Assembly (NCBI GenBank): GCA_003219465.1
Contig: QHOX01000153.1
Span: 1-33,542, forward strand
Length of the DNA stretch: 33,542 bases
Source: Verrucomicrobiota bacterium
GTDB lineage: Bacteria > Verrucomicrobiota > Verrucomicrobiia > Chthoniobacterales > UBA10450
Direction of reading: 5' to 3'
Shown here: one piece after another, positions 25,481 through 32,873 of the stretch
Numbering within the stretch: position 1 is the first letter of the stretch
Layout of the letters: the number at the start of each line of letters is the position of its first letter
Notes under the pieces: generated by a model
Seen by the model: only the letters and a program-made list of their open reading frames with translations
Told to the model about the DNA's origin: nothing
The model's database searches: none
Program-made: the position numbers and the translations under genes

Positions 25481-25853
25481 TCCAATGCATCGTGCTACTC
25501 GACAATTATGGCTGTGCTGCGCGGCCGATCTCGTCCACCGTTACGATTGCAATTCTGTAAGTACCCAAAGCTAACACGTTCAAAGCTGTTGCCGTGGAAC
25601 GGTTTGGTTGCACAATTTTCAAGGTAAGATTTCGATGGATCAAAAGTGGCGTTTGAACCTTTCCGGTCGGATTGCGCGCAACCTGCTTTGGCTCATGGTG
25701 CTCCCTGATCGTGGTTATTATCGTTCTCGTGTTGCGCTCCTGTACCGGATAAGGATGATGCGCTAACGTTTTGGAGGGCGGCGCCGGATCGCTTTGGATT
25801 TTTCCGATGCGCGACCGAGATTACAACTCGTAAACTTGTGATATATTCTGCCG
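25481..25853. other. intergenic region with a possible 43-codon ORF
   Basis: About 370 nt lie between the divergent L,D-transpeptidase and glutaredoxin genes. A small plus-strand frame at 25635-25766 begins MDQKWRLNLSGRIARNLLWL after AAGGTAAG, a fair ribosome-binding site, and ends RIRMMR. From about 25700 a different frame reads a hydrophobic helix (SLIVVIIVLVLRSC). This could mean a frameshifted small membrane protein. Neither version is recognised, and both may be chance. Confidence 0.25.
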
Positions 25854-26189
25854 ATGCAAACGCCAGAAATCACCGCATATTTGAAGACCTATTGTGGCTG
25901 GAGCGCCGGTATCCGCGCCGTTCTGGCCAAATACAATCTGCCCTACACCGAAAAGGACATCATTCAGAACCCGGCGTTTCGCTGGGAAATGGAAACCAAA
26001 AGTGGACAGCCGCTCTCGCCGTGCCTGGAAATCAATGGCCGCATGCTGGCCGACGTCAGCGGCGAAGAGGTCGAACATTACCTCATTGAGCACAAGCTCG
26101 TCGAAGCGAGCGATGCGGCCACCGACGTTCCGACCAACGCGCCGTGCGCGAATGAGCAACACGAGGGCGTGGTAAAGCTCAATCTGTAG
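25854..26189 (+). CDS. glutaredoxin-like protein (monothiol-type CGWS site)
   Basis: This 111-residue thioredoxin-fold protein begins TPEITAYLKTYCGWSAGIRA. The redox site is C-G-W-S (Cys14, Ser17), so only one cysteine of the usual C-x-x-C is present. LPYTEKDIIQNPAFRWEMET and QPLSPCLEINGRMLADVSGE hold the cis-Pro and glutathione-binding region, with Ser-Pro in place of Val-Pro. The C-terminal 25 residues (DAATDVPTNAPCANEQHEG) extend beyond the fold and hold a further Cys. Monothiol glutaredoxins handle glutathione mixed disulfides or iron-sulfur clusters. The gene stands alone and is followed by a palindromic repeat. Confidence 0.82.
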   Translation: MQTPEITAYLKTYCGWSAGIRAVLAKYNLPYTEKDIIQNPAFRWEMETKSGQPLSPCLEINGRMLADVSGEEVEHYLIEHKLVEASDAATDVPTNAPCANEQHEGVVKLNL

Positions 26190-26193
26190 ATGT

Positions 26194-26243
26194 TGCAGGG
26201 CGTTTCTGTGAAACGCCAGGGCGTCTGACCATGGACGCCTACA
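26194..26243. repeat. TGTAG...CTACA palindromic repeat, copy 2
   Basis: The hairpins GGCGTTTCTGTGAAACGCC (26199-26217) and GGCGTCTGACCATGGACGCC (26220-26239) abut. They run from TGCAG to CTACA. The first hairpin is identical to that of copy 1 at 8289-8308. It lies 5 nt after the glutaredoxin stop and may also act as its terminator. Confidence 0.75.
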
Positions 26244-26323
26244 GTTCCTTTTCAGGTAGGCGAGCGTTTTCGTTTTCTTTCGCGCAACGCGATGTCCGAC
26301 TAGATTGTCTCGTTTCATAGCCG

Positions 26324-28495
26324 ATGAAACTTTTCGCTCGCCTTCGACGCCCAAAGAAAGTGCGCGGAAACATTCTCTTTCGCTACGGCTGGAAGATCAC
26401 GCTTTTTCTTTTGTTGGCGGGCGCGGTGTTCGCCGTTTTTCTTTTTTACGGCACCTGGGCCCAAACGTTCGACATGAAAAACGTCGGCGAAATGCCCGAA
26501 CGAAGCACCGTTTACGATGTCGATGGAAAAATTTACAGCCGCTTGGCGGGGGCCAATCGTCTCAAAGTCTCGCTGAGCGAAATCTCGCCATACTTCATCA
26601 CCGCAGTGCTGGCGCGCGAGGACACCCGGTTCTATGAGCACAAAGGCATCGATTGGCGCGGAGTTCTGCGCGCATTGACGCGGGACGTTCTCAGCATGTC
26701 CGCAAGGGAAGGCGCGAGCAGTCTCACAATGCAACTGGCGCGCAACAGTCTTCCGCTCGGTGGCCGCACATTCAGCCGAAAATTGCTGGAAGCAATGGTC
26801 GCCCTGCGCATCGAACGCGAATTTACGAAACAACAGATTCTCGAGCTTTACATAAACCGCATTTATTTCGGCTCTGGTTGTTATGGAGTGGAGACTGCTT
26901 CACAAGCTTATTTTGGGAAGAACGCCTCAAAGCTGAATCTTTCCGAGGCCGCGTTGCTGGCCGGATTGATTCGCAGCCCGAATCGGTTCTCGCCGTTGAA
27001 AAATCCCGAAGTCGCAGCGATCCAGCGCGACGCGGTTCTGGATCGGATGGTTGCATTAAAAAAAATCACGGCGGCGCAGGCCGAGGAAGCAAAAAAGGCA
27101 AAGATCGTCACGCATCCGAAGCGAATGCCACAGGTGCAGGAGAATTATGCGATGGACGCTGTGCAGCGCGCCTTAAGCCTGATCCTGACTCAAGACCAGA
27201 TGGATGACGGCGGACTGTCGATTTACACCACGCTCGATCCGTCCGTGCAAAACAGCGCCCAGGATGCGCTCGAGGCGCAACTGAGCAAGATTGAACGGCA
27301 ATCGAATTTCCGTCATCCGCCGAAGGCGGAATACAAGCCGCCAGAGAACGGGGAAGGCGACGCCGCCATGCCGTACCTCGAAGGCGCGGTGGTTGTGATC
27401 GATAATGCCAGCGGTGGCATTCGCGCACTCGTGGGCGGCCGTGATTACGCGCAAAGCAAATTCAATCGCGCCCTCGCTCCAGCGAATCGGCAGGTGGGGT
27501 CAGCGTTCAAGCCCTTCGTTTATGCGGTCGCTTTTAGCCACGGACTATTGCCGGGCGCCGCGATCAGCGACGGCCCGATTCAGCCGGGCGAAATCGACGG
27601 CGCAGGAAATTGGTCTCCGGCGAATTCTGACGGCAGTTACGGGGGCATCGAGCCTTGCTCGTACGGTCTGGTCCATTCGCGCAACACCATGAGTGTGCGG
27701 GTGGGACAATTCGCCGGACTCGATGCGGTGCAAAAAGTCGCGAACAATCTCGGCATCGCTCAAAATATTCCGCCCGGTCCCGCTACCTACATCGGTTCGT
27801 TCGAGACGAACCTGAAAGATTTGACCGCTGCTTACACTGTTTTTCCCAATGGCGGCATGCGTAGGCAGGCGTACATCATCGAACGAATCGACGATCAGCA
27901 ACACAAACCAATTTATCTCGCCGCGCACATCAGTTCGCAGGCGCTCGACCCCGGTGCGGCGTGGATGACTTCGCAAGTAATGGAGGATGTCTTGACTGAA
28001 GGCACCGCCGCCAGTGCGCGCTCGCTCGGTTTCAAACTACCGGCGGCAGGCAAGACCGGCACCACCAATGATTACAAGGACGCCTGGTTTGTAGGTTATA
28101 CCAGCACACTTACCTGCGGCGTCTGGGTCGGATTCGATCAGCCCGCTACGATTGTCGCGCGCGGTTACGGCGCTGCTCTGGCGTTGCCGGTCTGGACTCA
28201 GGTGATGAACAAAGCGTCACGGCATTATCCGGCCGAGCCGCTGCAATCTACGATGCCCACCCAGCGCGCGAGTGTCTGCTCGATCTCCAATCAGCTTGCC
28301 ACCACGGGGTGCATGTCGGCCGGCACCGCTTACGACATCGATTTGCCCGTCGACAAAATACCAACTGTTGCCTGCCAGGTGCATGGCGGGGCGCAATGGC
28401 CGTTCGCACAACAGGCGCCGGGTCTGCCCGAAAAAGCAGCAACTTTCCCGGGTCGTGTGTTCCGATCGTTCAGGAGACTTTTCGGCGGAAGATAA
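26324..28495 (+). CDS. class A penicillin-binding protein (PBP1A-type transglycosylase/transpeptidase)
   Basis: This 723-residue protein has a basic N-terminus and one membrane helix at about residues 25-44. The GT51 glycosyltransferase domain (about 60-240) has the catalytic Glu in REDTRFYEHKGIDWRG, then GASSLTMQLARNS, RKLLEAMVALRIEREFTKQQ, ILELYINRIYFGSGCYGVE, and EAALLAGLIRSPNRFSP. The transpeptidase domain has S-x-x-K at Ser393-Lys396 (GSAFKPF), S-x-N at 452-454 (SRN) and K-T-G at 577 (KTGTT). It polymerises and cross-links peptidoglycan at the outer face of the inner membrane. The C-terminus is Cys-containing and basic (FRSFRRLFGGR). It appears to be monocistronic. Confidence 0.95.
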   Translation: MKLFARLRRPKKVRGNILFRYGWKITLFLLLAGAVFAVFLFYGTWAQTFDMKNVGEMPERSTVYDVDGKIYSRLAGANRLKVSLSEISPYFITAVLAREDTRFYEHKGIDWRGVLRALTRDVLSMSAREGASSLTMQLARNSLPLGGRTFSRKLLEAMVALRIEREFTKQQILELYINRIYFGSGCYGVETASQAYFGKNASKLNLSEAALLAGLIRSPNRFSPLKNPEVAAIQRDAVLDRMVALKKITAAQAEEAKKAKIVTHPKRMPQVQENYAMDAVQRALSLILTQDQMDDGGLSIYTTLDPSVQNSAQDALEAQLSKIERQSNFRHPPKAEYKPPENGEGDAAMPYLEGAVVVIDNASGGIRALVGGRDYAQSKFNRALAPANRQVGSAFKPFVYAVAFSHGLLPGAAISDGPIQPGEIDGAGNWSPANSDGSYGGIEPCSYGLVHSRNTMSVRVGQFAGLDAVQKVANNLGIAQNIPPGPATYIGSFETNLKDLTAAYTVFPNGGMRRQAYIIERIDDQQHKPIYLAAHISSQALDPGAAWMTSQVMEDVLTEGTAASARSLGFKLPAAGKTGTTNDYKDAWFVGYTSTLTCGVWVGFDQPATIVARGYGAALALPVWTQVMNKASRHYPAEPLQSTMPTQRASVCSISNQLATTGCMSAGTAYDIDLPVDKIPTVACQVHGGAQWPFAQQAPGLPEKAATFPGRVFRSFRRLFGGR

Positions 28496-28964
28496 AAAAT
28501 TTCGCACAAAGATCGCAAAGCGTCTCAAGGAAGGGATTTCGGTTGCAGCCTTTGCATCCTGTCCGTTCGTTCTGCGAGCTGGAAGAAATCCTCGCTGCGA
28601 CCAAGGCGAAGCGCAGGCGGAGCACTGCGCCAAAGTCGCTGGCGACTTGCTGCCGCGTGATCTGGTGCACGGCGGAAAGACCTTTACACAACTCTTTCGA
28701 TCACACGGCAAAGGCGGAAAGGTTGTGATGCTGGAAAACAGCCTGCCGGCCGCGCCAGCGGCCATCGGTTTGTGGTCTTCAAGATCGAAATCGAAAACGG
28801 TCGCGAACAACTCGGTGAAGAAATCGCAAGCCCTCACACGTTGGAGAGGGCAATTGAAATTGCGGCGCAATCATGAACCTCCCGGCGGAAACGCCGGGAG
28901 GGTGCGAACCAAAAGATTTGTAACGCACCAAAGAGATCGTCGCGTCGTGAGTCGTCGGATATAA
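28496..28964. other. intergenic region between convergent genes, with a possible degraded ORF
   Basis: About 470 nt. A short plus-strand frame ending at the TGA at 28874-28876 reads protein-like toward its end (RFVVFKIEIENGREQLGEEI, then ASPHTLERAIEIAAQS). It lacks an ATG and is preceded by stops, so it may be the tail of a decayed gene. The fragment SFCELEEILAATKAKRRRST in another frame of the same strand may be its upstream part. No family was recognised. Confidence 0.3.
28878..28901. terminator. strong hairpin with GNRA tetraloop between convergent genes
   Basis: A perfect 10-bp stem CCTCCCGGCG/CGCCGGGAGG closes a GAAA tetraloop. No T-run follows on either strand, so intrinsic termination is not certain. 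Its place between convergent genes fits a terminator or mRNA 3'-end stabiliser. Confidence 0.45.
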
Positions 28965-29699
28965 CTAGTTTATCAGTTCGTACGTCAGGATATCAGTCCC
29001 CTCCATATCGATGACTCTTTGTCGAACATTAGCGATGTGCTCAGGGTGCTGAGCTTTCGTCACTGCTTCATATTCCGCGTTTGGTAGTCGATTGTAAATG
29101 ATGTAATTGTGCCAGCCGCCGGGCACGGTAAGCGAAACAATCACATACCGTCTCGCCAACAGTTCATCGTCGACAATAGAAAACAGTTCCTCAAGCGGGA
29201 ATCCGCCGCCGCGAACCGGGGGAGTATAATTCGATCTGAACCTGACCCCATAGAGAATTTGTCCGTTAAACACACGGAAGTCATTGAACTCGAGGGCACC
29301 GCCGGAACGGTTAATCCAATCTTGTTGCAGGGCAAAAAAGTTTGGCGGAACTCTTCCGAGAAGCTTTAGGACAAACTCAACCGCCATTGGAACACAAGAT
29401 AAATCTCCGATCTGGGTGTGGACGGCTAAAACGTTTGGGTCAAGAGGCAACGCGGTAAAGTGACGAGCCAGAAGCTCGCCGTGAAATGACAAACGGCCCT
29501 CAAACACTTTTTTTTCGAATATCTTTGGCGTGACAATGTGGTTTCCAATAACGCTTACGAGCCAGACCAAAAGGCGGGCCCAAAACGGAAAAGGCAGAAA
29601 GAGTTCGAGTACGCCTAATACGAGGTCGATGATCCAAAGCGAATAATGGAACCACCGCGACCTCGGCAACGCTGTTCGCCACTTCTCGATTCCGAGCAT
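28965..29699 (-). CDS. membrane-anchored C39-like cysteine peptidase family protein
   Basis: This 244-residue protein starts at ATG 29699. Two hydrophobic stretches near the N-terminus (LWIIDLVLGVLELFLPFPFW and ARLLVWLVSVIG, about residues 21-52) anchor it. The soluble part has a papain-like pattern: Cys102 at the head of a helix in GDLSCVPMAVEFVLKLLGRV, and His197 in VPGGWHNYIIYNRL with an Asn next to it. LLARRYVIVSLTVPGG fits the strand before the His in Peptidase_C39-like folds. This is pattern reading, not a confirmed family match. No ABC transporter or leader peptide gene lies nearby, so bacteriocin processing is not supported. Confidence 0.5.
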   Translation of the reverse strand: MLGIEKWRTALPRSRWFHYSLWIIDLVLGVLELFLPFPFWARLLVWLVSVIGNHIVTPKIFEKKVFEGRLSFHGELLARHFTALPLDPNVLAVHTQIGDLSCVPMAVEFVLKLLGRVPPNFFALQQDWINRSGGALEFNDFRVFNGQILYGVRFRSNYTPPVRGGGFPLEELFSIVDDELLARRYVIVSLTVPGGWHNYIIYNRLPNAEYEAVTKAQHPEHIANVRQRVIDMEGTDILTYELIN

Positions 29700-29855
29700 A
29701 TCCTCACCATTCTTTGAAACGGAAACAATGGGCTTCGTTGGAGCTTAGGATAATCTGCATTTCAATCGCAAGCCGGATTCCACGTTGAATTTGCGACCGC
29801 ACACGGCTAAAAGCTGGAAAGGCCCAATTCTTCGCGCTATTCTCGACTCGCGTCG

Positions 29856-29889
29856 GTAGCCACGCGCCTGTGGCGCGACCCGTGGCTGC
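29856..29889. repeat. 34-bp palindrome just upstream of tRNA-Ser
   Basis: GTAGCCACG pairs with CGTGGCTGC, one mismatch at the outer edge. An inner GCGCC/GGCGC stem lies between them. It ends 7 nt before the tRNA. It resembles the TGTAG family in plan but is shorter and is kept separate. Confidence 0.55.
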
Positions 29890-29896
29890 AAATTTT

Positions 29897-29984
29897 GGTG
29901 AGGTGGCTGAGTGGTTGAAAGCAGCGCTTTGCTAAAGCGCCGTAGCCCAAAAGGCTACCGAGGGTTCGAATCCCTCCCTCACCG
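29897..29984 (+). tRNA. tRNA-Ser (anticodon GCU)
   Basis: The acceptor stem GGTGAGG/CCTCACC (29897-29903 and 29977-29983) encloses a D arm GGCTGAGTGGTTGAAAGC. The anticodon stem-loop has GCT at 29931-29933. A long variable arm GTAGCC...GGCTAC typical of class II tRNAs follows, then the T arm GGGTTCGAATCCC. G29984 is the discriminator base. CCA is not encoded. Confidence 0.97.
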
Positions 29985-30171
29985 CGCTCCATCGTTCCCG
30001 TGGACATCGAGCCATTCGCAAGGCCAAACAATTGTGACAGGCGGTTGTGTTGCAGACGCGGCACTGCAGGCAAGCGCAATCGCAGCTGTGAACGTCGCCC
30101 GGATCATCGCGACCGCTCATATCATTTTGTCGTTGCGATGTGGAGAGCAAACAAGACAGAATCCCGCGCAT

Positions 30172-31206
30172 ATGAAAACGAAAACTTCACTCACAAGAAA
30201 TTCGATGAACCGCTCGCCTTTGCGCATGTTCCTTCTAATTCCATTCGCCCTCGCCTGCTTTACGCTTTCGCCTCAAGCGCGAGCGGATTGTCAAGAAGGC
30301 TGCGACACCAACAACAATACATTCCTGGGCGATGATGCCCTCATTAGTAATACAACCGGTGTTGACAGCACGGCAATTGGTTTTGATGCGCTCTTCAGCA
30401 ACACGACCGGCAGCGCCAACACGGCCACGGGTTTTGAAGCGCTCGAAAACAACACAACCGGCAATGATAATACGGCCGACGGTGGTAATGCGCTCTTTAG
30501 CAATACCACTGGCGGGAGCAACACGGCCAGCGGTGTTGGTGCGCTCAATTTCAACACGACCGGCTTCTTCAACACGGCCATCGGTGATGGTGCGCTCTTC
30601 AACAACACAACGGGCAGCGGCAACATTGCATTGGGCCTTTCAGCCGGCGTAAATCTCACTACGGGCAATAACAATATCGATATTGGCAACGAAGGAGTGG
30701 CTGGCGAGGCCAAACACATTCGTGTTGGCACAAAAGGAACTCACACGCATACGTTTATCGCCGGGATCAGTGGGGCAACCGTTGCTGGAGGCGTAGGGGT
30801 AATCATCGACACCAACGGTCATCTTGGCACGGTCGTTTCCTCTGAGCGGTTCAAAGACGAGGTCAAGCCGATGGATAAGGCCAGTGAAGTTATCCGCGCG
30901 CTCCGACCGGTCACGTTCCGTTACAAACACGAGCTTGATCCTGCTGGCATCCCGCAATTCGGGCTCGTCGCCGAGGATGTTGAAAAGGTAAATCCCGACC
31001 TGGTCGCTCGCGACGATCAAGGCAAACCCTACAGCGTGCGCTATGAAGCGGTAAACGCGATGTTGCTCAACGAGTTTCTCAAAGAGCACCGCAAAGTCGA
31101 GCAGTTGGAGAAACAAGTCGAAGCGTTGACTGCGGGCCTACAGAAAGTGAGCGCACAACTTGAAGTGAACAAACCCGCGTCGCAAACGGTCTTGAACAAC
31201 CACTAG
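30172..31206 (+). CDS. repeat adhesin-like protein with C-terminal S74 chaperone domain
   Basis: About 344 residues from ATG 30172. The frame is open back into tRNA-Ser, but that part is not coding. A signal peptide (MFLLIPFALACFTLSPQARA) precedes the mature part. Seven 17-residue repeats of the form L-x-x-N-T-T-G-x-x-N-T-A-x-G-x-x-A resemble the stacked beta repeats of trimeric YadA-like adhesins. The C-terminal domain has SSERFKDEVKPMDKASEVIR, LRPVTFRYK, and FGLVAEDVEKVNPDLVARD, the Peptidase_S74 intramolecular chaperone known from phage tail spikes, which cleaves itself off after trimerisation. A closing coiled coil (EHRKVEQLEKQVEALTAGLQ) supports a trimer. It is probably a secreted or surface trimer. 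There are no phage genes around it. Confidence 0.8.
   Translation: MKTKTSLTRNSMNRSPLRMFLLIPFALACFTLSPQARADCQEGCDTNNNTFLGDDALISNTTGVDSTAIGFDALFSNTTGSANTATGFEALENNTTGNDNTADGGNALFSNTTGGSNTASGVGALNFNTTGFFNTAIGDGALFNNTTGSGNIALGLSAGVNLTTGNNNIDIGNEGVAGEAKHIRVGTKGTHTHTFIAGISGATVAGGVGVIIDTNGHLGTVVSSERFKDEVKPMDKASEVIRALRPVTFRYKHELDPAGIPQFGLVAEDVEKVNPDLVARDDQGKPYSVRYEAVNAMLLNEFLKEHRKVEQLEKQVEALTAGLQKVSAQLEVNKPASQTVLNNH
30340..30696 (+). repeat. seven tandem 51-bp coding repeats
   Basis: Units start at 30340, 30391, 30442, 30493, 30544, 30595 and 30646. Each encodes 17 residues with a conserved N-T-T-G (L-T-T-G in the last). Copy number can change without breaking the frame. Confidence 0.9.
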
Positions 31207-31771
31207 ATATCGCTGGCATTGAAGCACTGGGAAATTATCGCCGATAATCTCAAGAAAGCCGGTTGGAGCTTAGGCTACGTCTCCGTAGGGTTTGCCAATG
31301 GGCTTTGGTGTGCCAGTACTTTGAAACTGCACTATTGGTTTCTCTCCCACATTTGCTTGTTGCGGATGGCATTAGCGGATAGATAAAGCATCTAATGAAT
31401 CACTCCAGGTGCGATACTTGTCCACTCCAAGAGCTTCGCGGCATCTTAAGTGGGAAGGATTTTGCTTCTTCTTTCTGTGCATTAACACAGCAAATCTTAA
31501 AGCGTCCTAAGCGCATCTTTTCTTCCTTCAGCCATTTTTCAATTGTCATGGTCATTTTGTAATCAAGAATTTGAAATAGATTTATTTGACATATCAAAAG
31601 CCATCTTGGTGCATTGCACTCACCGCTTATTGTCAAAGTTGGCCCCTTAGTCCTGCCCGACCGCCCAAAACACGTTCAAAAGAACGTAAAACTGGCCGGA
31701 CTTCGGTGGATGTGTTATGACTTATGCGTTATGACCAAGCGGTGGTTTGCGTAGCACACTCCTATGAAATG
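31207..31771. other. AT-richer intergenic region without a recognisable gene
   Basis: About 565 nt between the adhesin-like gene and tRNA-Gly, visibly richer in A/T than its surroundings. One minus-strand frame from ATG 31555 to 31400 encodes about 51 residues (MTMTIEKWLKEEKMRLGRFK at its start). It resembles nothing known to me and has no clear ribosome-binding site. I see no repeat or RNA gene here. Confidence 0.3.
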
Positions 31772-31842
31772 AGCGGGTGAAGGGAATCGAACCCTCGTGT
31801 GCAGCTTGGGAAGCTGCCGTTCTGCCATTGAACTACACCCGC
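31772..31842 (-). tRNA. tRNA-Gly (anticodon CCC)
   Basis: On the minus strand the acceptor GCGGGTG/CACCCGC encloses a D arm TAGTTCAATGGCAGAAC. The anticodon arm GCAGC-TTCCCAA-GCTGC has anticodon CCC, and the T arm is GAGGGTTCGATTCCCTT. The discriminator is T at 31772. CCA is not encoded. Confidence 0.95.
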
Positions 31843-31908
31843 AAGGAGATTTTCGATTTTAGATTTTCGAGTGCCGATTGCAACCGAAACAAATTGTCAG
31901 TGTAAATC

Positions 31909-32000
31909 GCCGGTTCACGTGAACGGCTGTAGTGTGCGCTGTCCTCAGCGCATCGGGATCAACGCGTAAGTGTTTGTCCGCTGAGACAGCGGACGCTACA
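31909..32000. repeat. TGTAG...CTACA palindromic repeat, copy 3, with an adjoining hairpin
   Basis: The core lies at 31928-32000, starting TGTAGTGTGCGCTG and ending CAGCGGACGCTACA. Its inner hairpins are TGCGCTGTCCTCAGCGCA and GTCCGCTGAGACAGCGGAC. A further hairpin CCGGTTCACGTGAACGG lies just before it (from 31909). The plan matches copies 1 and 2, with different stem sequences. Confidence 0.7.
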
Positions 32001-32018
32001 GCACTCCGTTCTCGCAAA

Positions 32019-32654
32019 TTACTGCCACGAAATCACGTCGTCGGCCGCGGTACCAGCATTCTTGTCGGCTGATCCCACTCCGCCCAGTTGATCTGCGCCC
32101 AAAGATAGTGCGATAACACCTAACGCGAGCGGATTCGCTCCAGCATTCATCGCGTAAGGATTGGCTACTTGATTGTTATAGTCGCCATCAATTCGAATGA
32201 CGTAGTTGCTGCCCCACGGACCAAAATATTGCCCTTTGTTGGCGACAGCTGTTCCGATTCCGGATCGCGGGTTTGCAGAATCCTTGACGTCGGGTGGCGA
32301 AATGTAAACAATTTGGCGCGTGTTGAGGGTAGCGGCAGATGCACATGACCCCGTTGGTGGGTTCGGGCATGCGCGAAGCTCTCTAAGAAGATTTTCGTTG
32401 TCGGTTGGACTTCCCCCTGGTCCGAAAGTTGTGTCAACGGTTCCCGATATGGGATACTTTCCGTAATCCGTATAAAACGCATTCACTGCGTTCACGATTT
32501 GGGTGAGATCGTTTTTTGCCTGTGTGCTCCTGGCCTGGTTTTGGACGGCTTTGAACGCGGGAAACAGCAGGCCAACCAGGATCGCGATGATCGCAATGAC
32601 TACCAGCAGCTCGATAAGGGTAAAGGCGCGGGCGTTTGTGGCAGGGGGACGCAT
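32019..32654 (-). CDS. type II secretion/type IV pilus pseudopilin-like protein (GspG type)
   Basis: About 211 residues from ATG 32654. The N-terminus MRPPATNARA is followed by FTLIELLVVIAIIAIL, the prepilin helix with Glu at +5. Cleavage would fall after Ala rather than the usual Gly. The globular part starts ARSTQAKNDLTQIVNAVNAF and YTDYGKYP, the GspG-like helix and loop. Later residues are rich in Gly, Ala, Asn and Asp (SLGADQLGGVGSADKNAGTA), as in verrucomicrobial pseudopilins. It would be processed at the inner membrane and built into a pilus-like fibre. No prepilin peptidase or assembly ATPase is in the window, so it is an orphan. The frame is open upstream to 32840, but that part lies over a repeat. 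Confidence 0.85.
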   Translation of the reverse strand: MRPPATNARAFTLIELLVVIAIIAILVGLLFPAFKAVQNQARSTQAKNDLTQIVNAVNAFYTDYGKYPISGTVDTTFGPGGSPTDNENLLRELRACPNPPTGSCASAATLNTRQIVYISPPDVKDSANPRSGIGTAVANKGQYFGPWGSNYVIRIDGDYNNQVANPYAMNAGANPLALGVIALSLGADQLGGVGSADKNAGTAADDVISWQ

Positions 32655-32751
32655 GGGGCGAATGCTAAACGGAACCTGACCAGTGTGCACGCAAAATGTT
32701 TGGAGAGCTGAAGGGTCAAAAGAGTTGAAGCGGTTACGCCAGAACCGACAT

Positions 32752-32844
32752 TGTCGTTCTGATCGAAGCGAAGAATCTCTGAATAGCTCTCTTCTGCAGC
32801 GTGAAGGCCACAGCCAGAGATGTTTCGCTCCACTCAACATGACA
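32752..32844. repeat. TGTCAT...TGACA palindromic element, second member
   Basis: The left arm TGTCGTTCTGATCGAAGCGA and the inverted right arm TGTCATGTTGAGTGGAGCGA share one consensus, both continuing to ATCTCT. The arms match those of the element at 5700-5784. It occupies the space between the DUF2851 and pseudopilin genes. Confidence 0.65.
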
Positions 32845-32873
32845 GGCCAAAAACCTTTCGCCCCTGCAACCCA

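Noticed and set aside
28272-28964. 230-codon plus-strand frame overlapping the PBP 3' end
   Set aside because: Its first third is out of frame over the PBP gene and the rest has an Arg/Ser-rich shadow composition; only short fragments of the region look protein-like.
28965-29699. Bacteriocin-processing C39 peptidase
   Set aside because: There is no ABC transporter, no double-glycine leader peptide and no immunity gene in the neighbourhood.
29911-30171. N-terminal extension of the adhesin-like gene starting inside tRNA-Ser
   Set aside because: The extension overlaps the tRNA and has no signal-like or family sequence; the signal peptide follows ATG 30172.
30340-30696. Regular repeats that might suggest a CRISPR array
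   Set aside because: The 51-bp units are contiguous, diverged and in frame in a protein gene; there are no spacers.
29897-31206. Genomic island or prophage integrated at tRNA-Ser
   Set aside because: No integrase, no repeated tRNA 3' end and no other phage genes are visible; only the S74 domain has a phage flavour.
32655-32840. Long N-terminal extension of the pseudopilin
   Set aside because: It would be encoded by the dispersed palindromic element, and the prepilin signal requires a short leader, as given by ATG 32654.
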